From Terrabacter sp. MAHUQ-38 (GTDB lineage Bacteria; Actinomycetota; Actinomycetes; Actinomycetales; Dermatophilaceae), in NCBI RefSeq assembly GCF_014518425.1, contig NZ_JACVCU010000002.1, forward strand, positions 682,001-746,000: a stretch of 64,000 nt of DNA, written 5' to 3'. Positions 1-9,164 of this stretch are shown here, piece after piece. The first letter of the stretch is position 1. Each line of letters begins with the position of its first letter. A model generated the notes under the pieces. That model ran no database searches and had not been told where the DNA came from. It saw only the letters and a program-made list of their open reading frames with translations. The position numbers and the translations under genes are program-made.

Positions 1-220
1 TGGCCCGCACCATGTTGTCGCCGATGTGCTGGGCGACCTCGAGGTTGATGTTCTTCGTCTCGCCGGCCAGGGCGACCTGGGTGGTGAGCAGGTTGTACTG
101 CTCCGGCATCGCGTCGGAGGGAAACTCCACGTCGACGACCGGGCCGATGATGCGCGAGATGCGGCCGACGCCGCCCGCGGCCTCGGCAGCCACAGCGTTG
201 TCACTGACGGTTGCAGTCAT
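1..220 (-). CDS. atpD: ATP synthase F1 beta subunit, N-terminal part (cut by window edge)
   Basis: Catalytic beta subunit of the F1 head, which makes ATP from ADP and phosphate at the membrane. Only the first 73 codons are present; the reading frame is open to the left edge, so the P-loop is outside the window. The visible part matches the family's N-terminal beta-barrel: [18 protein letters not shown] followed by the [21 protein letters not shown] region. The ATG at 218-220 is preceded by AAGGAAG about ten bases upstream. It lies 30 bases after atpG, as expected for the last-but-one gene of a standard atp operon. The N-terminus has about 17 extra residues rich in Ala, Val and Gly before the barrel, which is common in actinobacteria. 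Confidence 0.95.
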   Translation of the reverse strand, partial: MTATVSDNAVAAEAAGGVGRISRIIGPVVDVEFPSDAMPEQYNLLTTQVALAGETKNINLEVAQHIGDNMVRA

Positions 221-250
221 TTTGTTGACTTCCTTACCTAATGGGCGGGG

Positions 251-1186
251 TTACTTCTTGGCGTCCGCGAGGGCGTTCGCGCCGCCCACGATTTCGCTGA
301 TCTCTTGGGTGATGCCGGCCTGGCGTGCCTGGTTGGCGAGGCGCTGGTACTTCTTGATGAGCTCGGTGGCGTTGTCGGTCGCCGACTTCATCGCCCGCTG
401 GCGGGCCGCGAGCTCGGAGGCCGCCGAGCTGAGCAGCGCGGTGAAGATGCGGTTGCGCACGTACTTGGGCAGCAGCAGGTCGAGGACCTCGGCCGCGCTC
501 GGCTCGAAGGAGTACTCGGGCGGGATCTGGCCCTGCTCGTAGGTGTTGACCGAGAGGTCGAGACCCTCCTCGCCCTCCGCGTCGTGCTCGACGACCTCGA
601 GGGGCAGCAGCCGCAGCACGTGGGGCTCCTGGCGGACCATCGAGCGGAAGCGCGTGAAGACGACGTGGATCTCGTCGTGGCCGCCCTCTGCCGTCTCCTT
701 GAGGAAGTCGGCGGTGATGCGGTCGGCGATGTCCTTGGCTGCCTCGAACGTCGGCGCGTCTGAGAAACCGGTCCACTCGGCGGCGTACTCGCGATGGCGG
801 AACTTGTAGTAGCTGACCGCCTTGCGCCCGACGAGGTAGGAGGAGACCTCCTTGCCCTCGGCCTGGAGGCGGGCGATGAGCTCGGCGCTGCGCTTGATCG
901 CCGCGACGGAGTAGGCACCGGCCAGCCCGCGGTCCGCCGTGATGATGACGACGCCGGCGCGCTTCGCGTCGGGGTTCGCCGTCGTCAGCGGGTGGTCCTC
1001 GTTGGTGTTGGTGGCCACGGCGGACACGGCGCGCGTCAGGGCGGTCGTGTACGGCATCGCCTCGGAGGCCTTCTGGCGGGCCTTGATGACGCGTGCGGCC
1101 GCGATCAGTTCCATCGCGTTGGTGATCTTCTTGATGGACTGGACGGACTTGATGCGCTGGCGGTAGATCCGCATCTGCGCTCCCAT
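251..1186 (-). CDS. atpG: ATP synthase F1 gamma subunit
   Basis: Central rotor shaft of F1 (311 residues). The N-terminal coiled helix [20 protein letters not shown] and the C-terminal helix region [16 protein letters not shown] with [19 protein letters not shown] are the conserved family ends that form the rotating coiled coil. Start choice: the ATG at 1184-1186 has GAGGCGGAG about six bases upstream; an in-frame upstream extension has no family similarity, and an internal Met four codons later is a weaker option. It lies 88 bases downstream of atpA, and that gap holds a 13-bp hairpin (1232-1266). Length is normal for actinobacterial gamma subunits. Confidence 0.95.
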   Translation of the reverse strand: MGAQMRIYRQRIKSVQSIKKITNAMELIAAARVIKARQKASEAMPYTTALTRAVSAVATNTNEDHPLTTANPDAKRAGVVIITADRGLAGAYSVAAIKRSAELIARLQAEGKEVSSYLVGRKAVSYYKFRHREYAAEWTGFSDAPTFEAAKDIADRITADFLKETAEGGHDEIHVVFTRFRSMVRQEPHVLRLLPLEVVEHDAEGEEGLDLSVNTYEQGQIPPEYSFEPSAAEVLDLLLPKYVRNRIFTALLSSAASELAARQRAMKSATDNATELIKKYQRLANQARQAGITQEISEIVGGANALADAKK

Positions 1187-1231
1187 GTGCTCCGCCTCTC
1201 TTGGTCTAGAAGTGTGGGGTGCGGGCCCGCT

Positions 1232-1266
1232 CCGGGTGCCGCTCAGCGAAGCCGAGCGGCACCCGG
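1232..1266 (-). promoter_or_regulatory. Intercistronic hairpin between atpA and atpG
   Basis: Perfect 13-bp inverted repeat, CCGGGTGCCGCTC at 1232-1244 and its complement at 1254-1266, with a nine-base loop. It lies nine bases after the atpA stop and 46 bases before the atpG start codon. There is no T-run, so it is more likely an RNA processing, stabilising or partial-termination element than a full terminator, since atpG must be transcribed from upstream. Confidence 0.6.
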
Positions 1267-1274
1267 GCGGCGAC

Positions 1275-2906
1275 TCACTTGGTCTTGACGATCCTCGCCT
1301 GGGCGATCGCGTCGTCCTCGAGCTCCTCGGCCTCCTCGTGGCCGGCCTCGAGGCCGTCACGACCGGTGCCGCGGAAGGTGAACTTCACGTCGTCGATGAC
1401 CTTCGTCAGGGCCGCCTCGGTGTCGTCGTCGAGCTTGGCCGTCTCTCGGATCGTCTGGAGGATCTTGCCGTCGCGGCGGAGCGTGTCGAGCAGCTCGGCC
1501 TCGAAGGTGCGGACGTCCTCGACCGCGACGTCGTCGAGCTTGCCGGTCGTACCGGCCCACACCGACACGACCTGCTCCTCGACGGGGTACGGGTTGCTCT
1601 GTGGCTGCTTGAGCAGCTCGACGAGGCGCGCACCACGGGCGAGCTGGGCTCGCGAGGCGGGGTCGAGGTCGGAGGCGAACATCGCGAACGCCTCCATGGC
1701 CCGGAACTGCGCGAGGTCGAGCTTGAGTCGGCCCGCGACCGACTTCATCGCCTTGATCTGCGCGGCACCACCGACTCGGGACACCGAGACACCCACGTCG
1801 ATGGCCGGACGCACGTTGGCGTTGAACAGGTCGGCCTGGAGGTAGATCTGGCCGTCGGTGATCGAGATGACGTTGGTCGGGATGTACGCGGAGACGTCAC
1901 CGGCCTTGGTCTCGATGATCGGCAGGCCGGTCATCGAGCCGTGGCCGAGGTCGTCCGAGAGCTTCGCGCAACGCTCGAGCAGCCGCGAGTGCAGGTAGAA
2001 GACGTCACCCGGGTAGGCCTCGCGGCCCGGCGGGCGGCGCAGCAGCAGCGACACGGCGCGGTAGGCCTCGGCCTGCTTGCTCAGGTCGTCGAAGACGATG
2101 AGGACGTGCTTGCCCTGGTACATCCAGTGCTGGCCGATGGCCGAGCCGGTGTAGGGGGCGAGGTACTTGAAGCCGGCCGAGTCGGACGCGGGGGCCGCGA
2201 CGATCGTGGTGTACTCGAGCGCGCCGGCCTCCTCGAGGGTGCCGCGGACCGACGCGATGGTCGAGCCCTTCTGGCCGATGCCGACGTAGATGCAGCGGAC
2301 CTGCGCGTCGGGGTCGCCTGACTCCCAGTTGCGCTTCTGGTTGATGATCGTGTCGATCGCGACCGTGGTCTTGCCGGTCTGGCGGTCACCGATGATGAGC
2401 TGGCGCTGGCCGCGGCCGATCGGCGTCATGGCGTCGATCGACTTGATGCCGGTCTGAAGCGGCTCGTGCACCGACTTGCGCTGCACGACGGTCGGGGCCT
2501 GCAGCTCGAGGGCGCGGCGCTCCTCCGACTTGATCTCGCCGAGACCGTCGATCGGGTTGCCGAGCGGGTCGATGACGCGACCGAGGAAGTCGTCACCGAC
2601 CGGGACCGAGAGGACCTCGCCCGTGCGCTTGACGGTCTGGCCCTCCTCGATGCCGGCGAAGTCACCGAGGACGACGACGCCGATCTCGTGGACGTCGAGG
2701 TTGAGCGCGAGGCCCAGCGTGCCGTCCTCGAACTGGAGCAGCTCGTTGGTCATGGCCGAGGGCAGACCCTCGACGTGAGCGATGCCGTCACCGGCGTCGG
2801 TGACGCGGCCGACCTCTTCGCGGGAGGCCGCGCCGGGCTCGTAGGACTGGACGAACGCGTCCAGTGCGTCCCGGATCTCCTCCGGACGGATCGAAAGCTC
2901 CGTCAT
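1275..2906 (-). CDS. atpA: ATP synthase F1 alpha subunit
   Basis: Regulatory nucleotide-binding subunit of F1 (543 residues). It shows the N-terminal motif [11 protein letters not shown], the P-loop GDRQTGKT, the SIGQKG-like loop [12 protein letters not shown], and the alpha-subunit signature region with [14 protein letters not shown]. The ATG at 2904-2906 has GAGGAG about ten bases upstream. The C-terminus carries an acidic tail after the last helix ([13 protein letters not shown]), longer than in enteric homologues; C-terminal extensions of alpha are known from mycobacteria, where they affect ATP hydrolysis, so this tail may matter for latency. It sits between atpH and atpG in the normal operon order. 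Confidence 0.96.
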   Translation of the reverse strand: MTELSIRPEEIRDALDAFVQSYEPGAASREEVGRVTDAGDGIAHVEGLPSAMTNELLQFEDGTLGLALNLDVHEIGVVVLGDFAGIEEGQTVKRTGEVLSVPVGDDFLGRVIDPLGNPIDGLGEIKSEERRALELQAPTVVQRKSVHEPLQTGIKSIDAMTPIGRGQRQLIIGDRQTGKTTVAIDTIINQKRNWESGDPDAQVRCIYVGIGQKGSTIASVRGTLEEAGALEYTTIVAAPASDSAGFKYLAPYTGSAIGQHWMYQGKHVLIVFDDLSKQAEAYRAVSLLLRRPPGREAYPGDVFYLHSRLLERCAKLSDDLGHGSMTGLPIIETKAGDVSAYIPTNVISITDGQIYLQADLFNANVRPAIDVGVSVSRVGGAAQIKAMKSVAGRLKLDLAQFRAMEAFAMFASDLDPASRAQLARGARLVELLKQPQSNPYPVEEQVVSVWAGTTGKLDDVAVEDVRTFEAELLDTLRRDGKILQTIRETAKLDDDTEAALTKVIDDVKFTFRGTGRDGLEAGHEEAEELEDDAIAQARIVKTK

Positions 2907-2975
2907 GTCAGATCTTCTCCTCGGTTTCGACCCGTGCGGGCCGGTGGTTGTTCACAGCTGGTGGTGGGCGGTGCC

Positions 2976-3787
2976 TCAGGCACCCATGGCGCGGCGTGCC
3001 GCGTCGAGCTTGCGGATGACGGTGCCGTCGATGACCTCGTCACCGATCTCGATCTTGACCCCGCCCATGACCCGGGGGTCGACGACGGTGTTGACGTGGA
3101 CCGTGCCGCCGTAGATCGCGGCCAGGCCGGCTGCGAGGCGGGCGCGGTCGTCCTCGGTGAGCGGAACGGCCGACGTCACGATCGCCGTCTGCTGCTCGCG
3201 ACGGCTCGCCACGGTGTCGAGGTAGGCCTCGATCGTGCGGTCGAAACGGCGACCACGCGGAGCGACGACGGCCTGGCGGGCCAGGGTCAGCGTCTCCGGG
3301 GCGGCCTTGCCCTCGAGCAGCGAGGCGACGAGCGCACCACGCTTGTCGGCAGGCGCCGTCTGGTCGGTCAGGGCGTCGCGCAGGGCCGAGTCGGCCGCCA
3401 CGATCCGCTCGAAGCGGAAGAGCTCGTCCTCGATGCGGCCGGCGCGGTCGGCCGACTCGGCCTCGGCGACGACCGCCTCGACGGCATACGCCTCGATCGT
3501 GTCGGTGAGGTCACGCTCCGAGCTCCAGCGCTGCCCGATGACGCCCTTGAGGACCACGAGGGCCTCGGCGCTCACCTTGCCGTTGAACAGACGCTCGGCG
3601 AGCGCCGCCTTGTCCGAACCCTCGCGGGAGGGGTCGGACACGGCCCGGCGGAGGGTGGCGTTGCCGTCGAGCACGCCGACGACCGCGAAGAGCTCCTCGG
3701 CCAACCGCGAGCGGTCGGCACCGGCGGCGAGTGCGCCGGTGAACGCGTCGCGGCTCGTGGCCGCTGCTGCGCGTGAGGATCCCTGCA

Positions 3788-3788
<1 letters not shown>
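2976..3788 (-). CDS. atpH: ATP synthase F1 delta subunit
   Basis: Peripheral-stalk subunit linking F1 to the b subunits (270 residues, as in actinobacteria, where delta is longer than the roughly 180-residue enteric form). The N-terminal six-helix domain and the conserved C-terminal segment TSAVPLTEDDRARLAAGLAA, followed by VDPRVMGGVKIEIGDEVIDGTV, are clear. The start ATG at 3786-3788 shares one base with the atpF stop (TGATG), implying translational coupling. The extra N-terminal length is ordinary Ala/Arg-rich helix, not a b-delta fusion as found in mycobacteria, because atpF is a separate gene here. Confidence 0.92.
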
Positions 3789-4375
<587 letters not shown>

Positions 4376-4437
4376 CTAGAGAGAAACGAACGGTGCTTCG
4401 ATGAGCTCGGTGTGCGTTCGGTTGGCTGGTGCGGTGA

Positions 4438-4659
4438 TCAGCCGCGGAAGACGAACGCGAGGGCGATACCGAAGATGGCGAGCGCCTCGGTGATGGCCAT
4501 GCCGAGGAAGGCGATCGGCTGGAGCATGCCACGGGCCTCAGGCTGACGAGCCACACCGTTGATGTAGGCAGCGAAGATCAGACCGACACCGATACCGGGG
4601 CCGATGGCGGAGAGGCCGTAACCGAGGATCGCGATGTTGCCGTCCATGTTGTGTTCCAT
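4438..4659 (-). CDS. atpE: ATP synthase Fo c subunit
   Basis: Proton-carrying ring subunit, 73 residues forming two transmembrane helices around the conserved loop ARQPEARG. The proton-binding carboxylate is Glu58 in [14 protein letters not shown]; the glycine-rich first helix ([14 protein letters not shown]) packs the ring. Start is uncertain: the ATG at 4657-4659 lies directly after AAGAAGGAA, which is closer than usual, while the in-frame ATG at 4645-4647 would sit 12 bases from it. The 86-base gap after atpB contains an A-rich stretch and an imperfect hairpin near 4675-4700 (CCCGGCAA...TTGCCGCCGGG), which may help the high translation that a multi-copy ring subunit needs. Confidence 0.93.
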   Translation of the reverse strand: MEHNMDGNIAILGYGLSAIGPGIGVGLIFAAYINGVARQPEARGMLQPIAFLGMAITEALAIFGIALAFVFRG

Positions 4660-4745
4660 TTCCTTCTTGTCGGTCCCGGCAAGCTTTTTGCCGCCGGGGC
4701 TGGGTGAAGCATTGGGTGGTGCTGGTGGTGCAGTGCGGGGGCCGC

Positions 4746-5525
4746 TCAGTGCTCGTCGGCGACCGCGCCGGCGATGTAGAGGGCGGCGAGCAGGGTGAAG
4801 ACGTAGGCCTGCAGGAACTCGACCAGCAGCTCGAACAGCGTCATGACGAAGGCGAAGACCCAGGTGACACCGCCCGCCACGATGAGGACGCCGCCGGAGG
4901 TGAGCATGTACCAGCCGCCCGAGATGAACAGGGCCATCAGGATGTGACCGGCGAACATGTTGCCGAAGAGTCGCAGCGCCAGGGTGACGGGCCGCGTGAA
5001 CAGGTCGGTGATGAGCTCGAGGATGAAGATCGGGACGATCATGCCCTTGGGGAGTCCGGCGGGCACGAGCGACTTCCAGTAGCCGACGAAGCCGTGCTTC
5101 TTCATGCCGACGACGTGGAAGACGATCCACACGATGAGCGCGAGCGCGATGGGGAAGCCGATGCGGCTCATCGTCGGGTAGCTCATCGGTGGGATCACGC
5201 CGAACAGGTTGTTGACGAGGATCAGCACGAACATCGAGAAGAGCAGCGGCACGAACTTCATGAACTCGTGGCTGCCGATGAGGTCCTTGGCCACGCCGTT
5301 GCGGACCAGGCCGTAGACGGCCTCGGTGCCCATCTGGCCGCGGCTCGGGACGAGAGCCCGCTTCTTCGTGGTCGCCGTGAGCCACCAGATGATGAGGCCC
5401 GTGGAGAGCAGCATGAGGAAGATCGGGCGCGTGATCGCCCAGGCGCCGTCACCGATGAGGGGCTGCCAGAACTCCTCGACGCCGGGGGCGGTGTAGTCCG
5501 TCGGCGCGGCGGCCACGATGCTCAC
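4746..5525 (-). CDS. atpB: ATP synthase Fo a subunit
   Basis: Stator membrane subunit that forms the proton half-channels (259 residues, five to six hydrophobic helices). The essential arginine is in [13 protein letters not shown] at about residue 184. The C-terminal helices [28 protein letters not shown] are diagnostic. GTG start at 5523-5525 with GAAGGAG five bases upstream. It opens the classic B-E-F-H-A-G-D series and is preceded by two AtpI/AtpZ-type genes, from which it is separated by a 148-base gap (5526-5673). Confidence 0.95.
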   Translation of the reverse strand: MSIVAAAPTDYTAPGVEEFWQPLIGDGAWAITRPIFLMLLSTGLIIWWLTATTKKRALVPSRGQMGTEAVYGLVRNGVAKDLIGSHEFMKFVPLLFSMFVLILVNNLFGVIPPMSYPTMSRIGFPIALALIVWIVFHVVGMKKHGFVGYWKSLVPAGLPKGMIVPIFILELITDLFTRPVTLALRLFGNMFAGHILMALFISGGWYMLTSGGVLIVAGGVTWVFAFVMTLFELLVEFLQAYVFTLLAALYIAGAVADEH

Positions 5526-5673
5526 GGGTTACTCCTTCGTAGGTTCAGGGCAGTGCGGGTGACGCTCGGCGTCAGCGGTGCGGGGTCGAGGACCGGGCGT
5601 CTGCTCCCAGCCCGCTCCCAGGCCGGCGTGCCTCCGGGCGACGCGCTGGCCGGCGGCGCGGTGGCCGCAGGGC

Positions 5674-5967
5674 TCAATGGGTACCGTATCGGAACCAGAT
5701 CAGGTAGAGCGACAGGGCCATCCCACCGACGATCCCCGCTCCGACGAGCCACGACGTGCCCAGCCAGTGGTCCGCGAGGGCACCGAGCCCGCCGTAGACG
5801 AGGGGTCCGGTCAGCAGGTACGCGACGGCACGCCACGCGGAGTCCTGCTCGCGCGTGTTGAACGCCCGCAGCTGCTCGTCGGCATCCACCTCGGGCGGCG
5901 TCGTCGCTTCGCGCGTCTCGCGCGACTCGTCGGGCTCGGGCGCCGACGGGGTCTGTGGTGTGGTCAT
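5674..5967 (-). CDS. AtpZ/AtpI-family small membrane protein
   Basis: Predicted 97-residue membrane protein. After an acidic, Pro/Thr/Glu-rich cytosolic N-terminus come two transmembrane helices (AVAYLLTGPLVYGGLGALAD and LVGAGIVGGMALSLYLIWF) joined by HWLGTSW, the layout of the AtpZ-type family encoded beside Fo genes. Members of this group are linked to ATP synthase assembly and ion transport; the exact role here is inference. The chosen ATG at 5965-5967 has GGAGGT five bases upstream; a GTG at 5985 would add six residues and overlap the atpI stop. It lies between atpI and atpB. Confidence 0.75.
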   Translation of the reverse strand: MTTPQTPSAPEPDESRETREATTPPEVDADEQLRAFNTREQDSAWRAVAYLLTGPLVYGGLGALADHWLGTSWLVGAGIVGGMALSLYLIWFRYGTH

Positions 5968-5981
5968 GGTGACCTCCGGCC

Positions 5982-6548
5982 TCACGGCTCATCACGCGGC
6001 TCCCGACGGGTCGGGGCATCGGTCGGCGCATCGGTCGGCGCATCGGTCGGGGCATCGGTCGGGGCGCCGGTCGCCGCGTCGGTCGCCGCGTCGGTCGACG
6101 AGTCCGTCGAGGCGAGCGAGGCCTCCCCGTCGGGGTCGTACGCGAAGATCCGCAGCCGCTTGTAGGAACGCATCTCGAAGAAGAGCCAGACGACCGCGCA
6201 CACGGTGACGCTGAGACCGATGGCAAACCCCGACGCCCAGCTGACGTCGCGCAGCGCGAACATCGCGACGGCCAGCACGAGCACCTTGAAGGTGTACGTG
6301 ACCATCACGACGATCATCGTCGTCGTGGGCGGCAGGTCGGCCGTGCGCTTCATGACGAGCAGCGTCAGGCTGAAGAAGAAGACGACGATCGCGGCGCCGA
6401 GGGCGGCGGACCAAGCGGCCTTGGGGCTCGAGAAGAGCCCGACGAGGACGCAGACGAGGCCGGCGACGGCGGTCGGCAGGAGCGAGCCGCGGAGAAGCTG
6501 CGCGAACGCATCGGACTGTGATGCGCTGCGGGCCGTTGTGGCGCTCAA
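5982..6548 (-). CDS. atpI: AtpI-family ATP synthase accessory protein with Thr-Asp-Ala-Pro tail
   Basis: 188-residue membrane protein with four hydrophobic helices (starting near residues 25, 47, 73 and 102), the normal AtpI pattern upstream of atpB. AtpI helps c-ring assembly in some bacteria and is not essential. TTG start at 6546-6548, with an AGGCAGG stretch just upstream, giving MSATTARS. Unusual feature: after RIFAYDPDGE the C-terminus is a cytosolic tail of about 45 residues made of TDA and TDAP repeats, encoded by near-identical 12-base units around 6000-6075. The tail looks expansion-prone and disordered. First gene of the atp operon, 145 bases downstream of wecA. Confidence 0.8.
   Translation of the reverse strand: MSATTARSASQSDAFAQLLRGSLLPTAVAGLVCVLVGLFSSPKAAWSAALGAAIVVFFFSLTLLVMKRTADLPPTTTMIVVMVTYTFKVLVLAVAMFALRDVSWASGFAIGLSVTVCAVVWLFFEMRSYKRLRIFAYDPDGEASLASTDSSTDAATDAATGAPTDAPTDAPTDAPTDAPTRREPRDEP
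5998..6105. repeat. 12-bp tandem repeats coding the AtpI tail
   Basis: Direct tandem copies of a 12-base unit, GGTCGGCGCATC or GGTCGGGGCATC, followed by degenerate copies reading GTCGCCGCG. In the minus reading frame each unit gives Thr-Asp-Ala-Pro, later Thr-Asp-Ala-Ala. Four or five copies are nearly exact. The pattern is a coding minisatellite rather than a CRISPR: there are no spacers. Confidence 0.75.
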
Positions 6549-6679
6549 GGAAACCTGCCTGGGTGCGTCGTCGAGGCGTGGTGCGGGCGGGACTCGGGCT
6601 GATCCGCTGCGTGCTCGGATCGGTTGCGCGGAAAGCGATTCCGGCGACCCGGGAGACTCTTCCCAGACTCTCCTCAGGT

Positions 6680-6701
6680 GCTTGTGAATGCTATCACAAG
6701 C
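6680..6701. promoter_or_regulatory. CRP/GlxR-type operator upstream of the atp operon
   Basis: Perfect inverted repeat GCTTGTGA-ATGCTA-TCACAAGC. Its core TGTGA-N6-TCACA is the exact consensus of cAMP receptor protein family regulators (CRP; GlxR in corynebacteria). It covers the wecA stop codon and lies about 130 bases upstream of atpI. GlxR control of the atp operon is known in Corynebacterium glutamicum and CRP effects on atp in mycobacteria, which supports the reading. A TAGCAT hexamer lies inside the site on the minus strand, so the protein could either repress or position a promoter. Confidence 0.75.
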
Positions 6702-7791
6702 GTTCGGACGGCCTCCACCGCGGCAGCCAGACGGTGAGCACGACGCCCATCGCCGCCGCCGCGCCCACGACCGCCAGCGGCCGCGGACCGTCCCAGATGA
6801 CGAAGGACACCGAACCCAGGGCGACGATCGCGGCCCAGAGGTAGAGGATGAGCACCGCCCGGCGGTGGCCGTGGCCGATGCGCAGCATGCGGTGGTGCAG
6901 GTGCATCGCGTCGGGGTGCCAGGGGCGCTGGCCGGCGCGCGTGCGCCGCACGACTGCGAGCAGCATGTCGAGGAGCGGCAGGAGCAGCACGGCGAGCGGC
7001 ACGAGGATCGGCAGGAACGCCGCCGACACCTCGTTGGCGCTGACCTGCCCGGGGTCGACGTTGCCGGTCAGGGTGATCGTCGCCGCCGAGAGCAGCAGGC
7101 CCAGGGTCAGCGCGCCGGAGTCGCCCATGAAGAGGCGCGCCGGGTGGAAGTTGTGGGGCAGGAATCCCGCACAGCAGCCGACGAGCGCGGCGCAGATGAA
7201 GGTCGCGGTGGAGAAGACGTTCGCCGGCACGAACGAGCGCGACACGATGTAGCTGTAGATGAAGAAGGCGAGCGCCGCGATGCCCACGACGCCTGCCGCG
7301 AGCCCGTCGAGACCGTCGATGAAGTTCACGGCGTTCGTCGACGCGATGACTACGAGCATCGTGAACATGACGAGCACCGGCGTCGGCAGGATCGTCGTGC
7401 CGAAGATCGGCAGCGACAACAGCTGCACGCCGGTATAGGCCATGAGCCCTGCCGCGAGCATCTGCCCGGCCAGCTTCGTCAGCCAGTCGAGCTCGCGGAT
7501 GTCGTCGAACGCACCGAGAAGGCACACGATGCCCCCCGCGACGATGACGCCGAGGATGCGCCGGTCCGAGAAGAGGGTGCCGAGGTACGGCAGGGCCCGC
7601 GCCACGAGCGCCGCAGCGACGAAGCCGACGTAGATGCCCACCCCCCCGAGGCGCGGGATCGGCGTCTTGTGGACGTCGCGCTCGCGGACCGCCGTGAAGG
7701 CACCGGTGGCGACGGCGAGGCTGCGCACGAAGGGTGTGGCGAGGTACGTGACCGCGGCGGCCACGATGAGGACGAGAACGTACTCGTGCAC
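6694..7791 (-). CDS. wecA: WecA-like undecaprenyl-phosphate GlcNAc-1-phosphate transferase
   Basis: Integral membrane enzyme of the MraY/WecA/TagO family (365 residues, about 10-11 helices). It transfers a sugar-1-phosphate from a UDP-sugar to the polyprenyl phosphate carrier to start cell-wall glycopolymer synthesis. Family motifs seen: the N-terminal HKTPIPRLGGVG loop, the catalytic NAVNFIDGLDGLAAG (Mg-binding aspartates), RLFMGDSGAL, and the substrate-side MHLHHRML loop near residue 300 that separates WecA-type from MraY-type enzymes. GTG start at 7789-7791 with AAGG seven bases upstream. Its position between glyA and the atp genes matches Rv1302 of Mycobacterium tuberculosis. Sugar specificity (GlcNAc) is inferred. 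Confidence 0.9.
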   Translation of the reverse strand: MHEYVLVLIVAAAVTYLATPFVRSLAVATGAFTAVRERDVHKTPIPRLGGVGIYVGFVAAALVARALPYLGTLFSDRRILGVIVAGGIVCLLGAFDDIRELDWLTKLAGQMLAAGLMAYTGVQLLSLPIFGTTILPTPVLVMFTMLVVIASTNAVNFIDGLDGLAAGVVGIAALAFFIYSYIVSRSFVPANVFSTATFICAALVGCCAGFLPHNFHPARLFMGDSGALTLGLLLSAATITLTGNVDPGQVSANEVSAAFLPILVPLAVLLLPLLDMLLAVVRRTRAGQRPWHPDAMHLHHRMLRIGHGHRRAVLILYLWAAIVALGSVSFVIWDGPRPLAVVGAAAAMGVVLTVWLPRWRPSERL

Positions 7792-7837
7792 CTACCGACC
7801 TTCATTCGTCGCCGACGCCGGCGGGATGGCCCCCGAC

Positions 7838-9115
7838 TCAGCGAGGGTATGCCGGGAAGCGCGTGACGAGGTCGGTGACCTCAGCACGCACCTCCTTGCT
7901 GACCGTGTGGTCGGGGTCGGCGTCGCCCTCGGTGACAGCCCTGTGGATGAGCGAGGCGATGGTCTTCATCTCCTCGAGGCCCATGCCCTGGGTGGTCACC
8001 GACGGCGTGCCGACGCGGATGCCGGACGCGATGTTGGGCTTCTGCGGGTCGAACGGGATCGCGTTCTTGTTGAGGACGATGCCGGCGGCGTCGGCGCGCT
8101 CCTCCGCCTCCTTGCCGGTGACGCCCACGCCTTGGAGGTCGAGCAGCGACAGGTGCGTGTCGGTGCCGCCCGTCGTCGGGCGGATGCCCACCTCGAGCAG
8201 GCTCGCGGCGAGCTGCTGGCTGTTGGCGATGACGTCCTTCGCGTACTGGGCGTACTCGGGGCTCGCGGCCTCCTTGAAGTTGACCGCCTTGGCCGCGATC
8301 GTGTGCATCTGCGGGCCACCCTGCATCATCGGGAAGACCGCCTTGTCGAGCGCCGCCTGGTGCTCGGCCTTGCAGACGAGCGCGCCCGACCGCGGCCCGC
8401 GCAGGACCTTGTGCGTCGTGAAGGTGACGACGTCGGCATACGGGACGGGCGACGGGATCGCCTTGCCCGCGACGAGGCCGATGAAGTGAGCGGCGTCGAC
8501 CCAGAGGATGGCGCCGACCTCGTCGGCGATGGCGCGGAAGCGCTCGAAGTCGATGAGACGCGGGATCGCGGAACCGCCGGCGCAGATGACCTTGGGACGG
8601 TGCTCCTTGGCGAGGGCCTCGACCTGGTCGTAGTCGATGTCCTCGGTCTGCTTGTCAACGCCGTAGTGCACGGCGTTGAACCACTTGCCGGAGAAGGAGA
8701 CCTTCGTGCCGTGGGTCAGGTGCCCGCCCATCGGCAGGGCCATTGCGAGGATCGTGTCGCCGGGCGACATGAAGGCGCCGTAGACCGCCTGGTTGGCGCT
8801 CGCACCCGAGTGCGGCTGGACGTTCGCGTGGTCGGCACCGAAGAGGGCCTTCGCGCGGTCGATGGCGATCTGCTCGGCCTTGTCGACCTCGGCGCAGCCA
8901 CCGTAGTAGCGGCGGCCCGGGTAGCCCTCGGCGTACTTGTTCGACAGCGTGGACCCGAGGGCCGTGAGCACGGCCGGCGAGCTGATGTTCTCGCTCGCGA
9001 TGAGCTGCAGCCCGCCGCGGATGCGGTCGAGCTCGGACAGCAGCACGCCCGCGAGGTCGGGGTCGAAGCTCTGCAGGGCGCCGAAGTCGGAGCCGTAGAA
9101 CGTGTCGTCAGCCAT
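7838..9115 (-). CDS. glyA: Serine hydroxymethyltransferase
   Basis: PLP enzyme converting serine and tetrahydrofolate to glycine and methylene-tetrahydrofolate (425 residues, normal length). Visible motifs: LIASENISSPAVLTALGS near the N-terminus, NKYAEGYPGRRYYGGC, VQPHSGASAN, ILWVDAAHFIGLVAG with the cofactor-contacting Asp and His, and the PLP-lysine loop TFTTHKVLRGPR. The ATG has GGAGAA upstream. It lies 46 bases ahead of wecA and 49 bases after sua5. Serine hydroxymethyltransferase at this exact place is common in Micrococcales but not in mycobacteria. Confidence 0.97.
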   Translation of the reverse strand: MADDTFYGSDFGALQSFDPDLAGVLLSELDRIRGGLQLIASENISSPAVLTALGSTLSNKYAEGYPGRRYYGGCAEVDKAEQIAIDRAKALFGADHANVQPHSGASANQAVYGAFMSPGDTILAMALPMGGHLTHGTKVSFSGKWFNAVHYGVDKQTEDIDYDQVEALAKEHRPKVICAGGSAIPRLIDFERFRAIADEVGAILWVDAAHFIGLVAGKAIPSPVPYADVVTFTTHKVLRGPRSGALVCKAEHQAALDKAVFPMMQGGPQMHTIAAKAVNFKEAASPEYAQYAKDVIANSQQLAASLLEVGIRPTTGGTDTHLSLLDLQGVGVTGKEAEERADAAGIVLNKNAIPFDPQKPNIASGIRVGTPSVTTQGMGLEEMKTIASLIHRAVTEGDADPDHTVSKEVRAEVTDLVTRFPAYPR

Positions 9116-9164
9116 GGGAGTTCTCCGGGTGGGTCGGGAGCTGGGGCGCGAGCGCGAGCCAACT

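Noticed and set aside
5998-6105. Short repeats as a CRISPR array
   Set aside because: Units are directly adjacent without spacers and code in frame for the AtpI tail.
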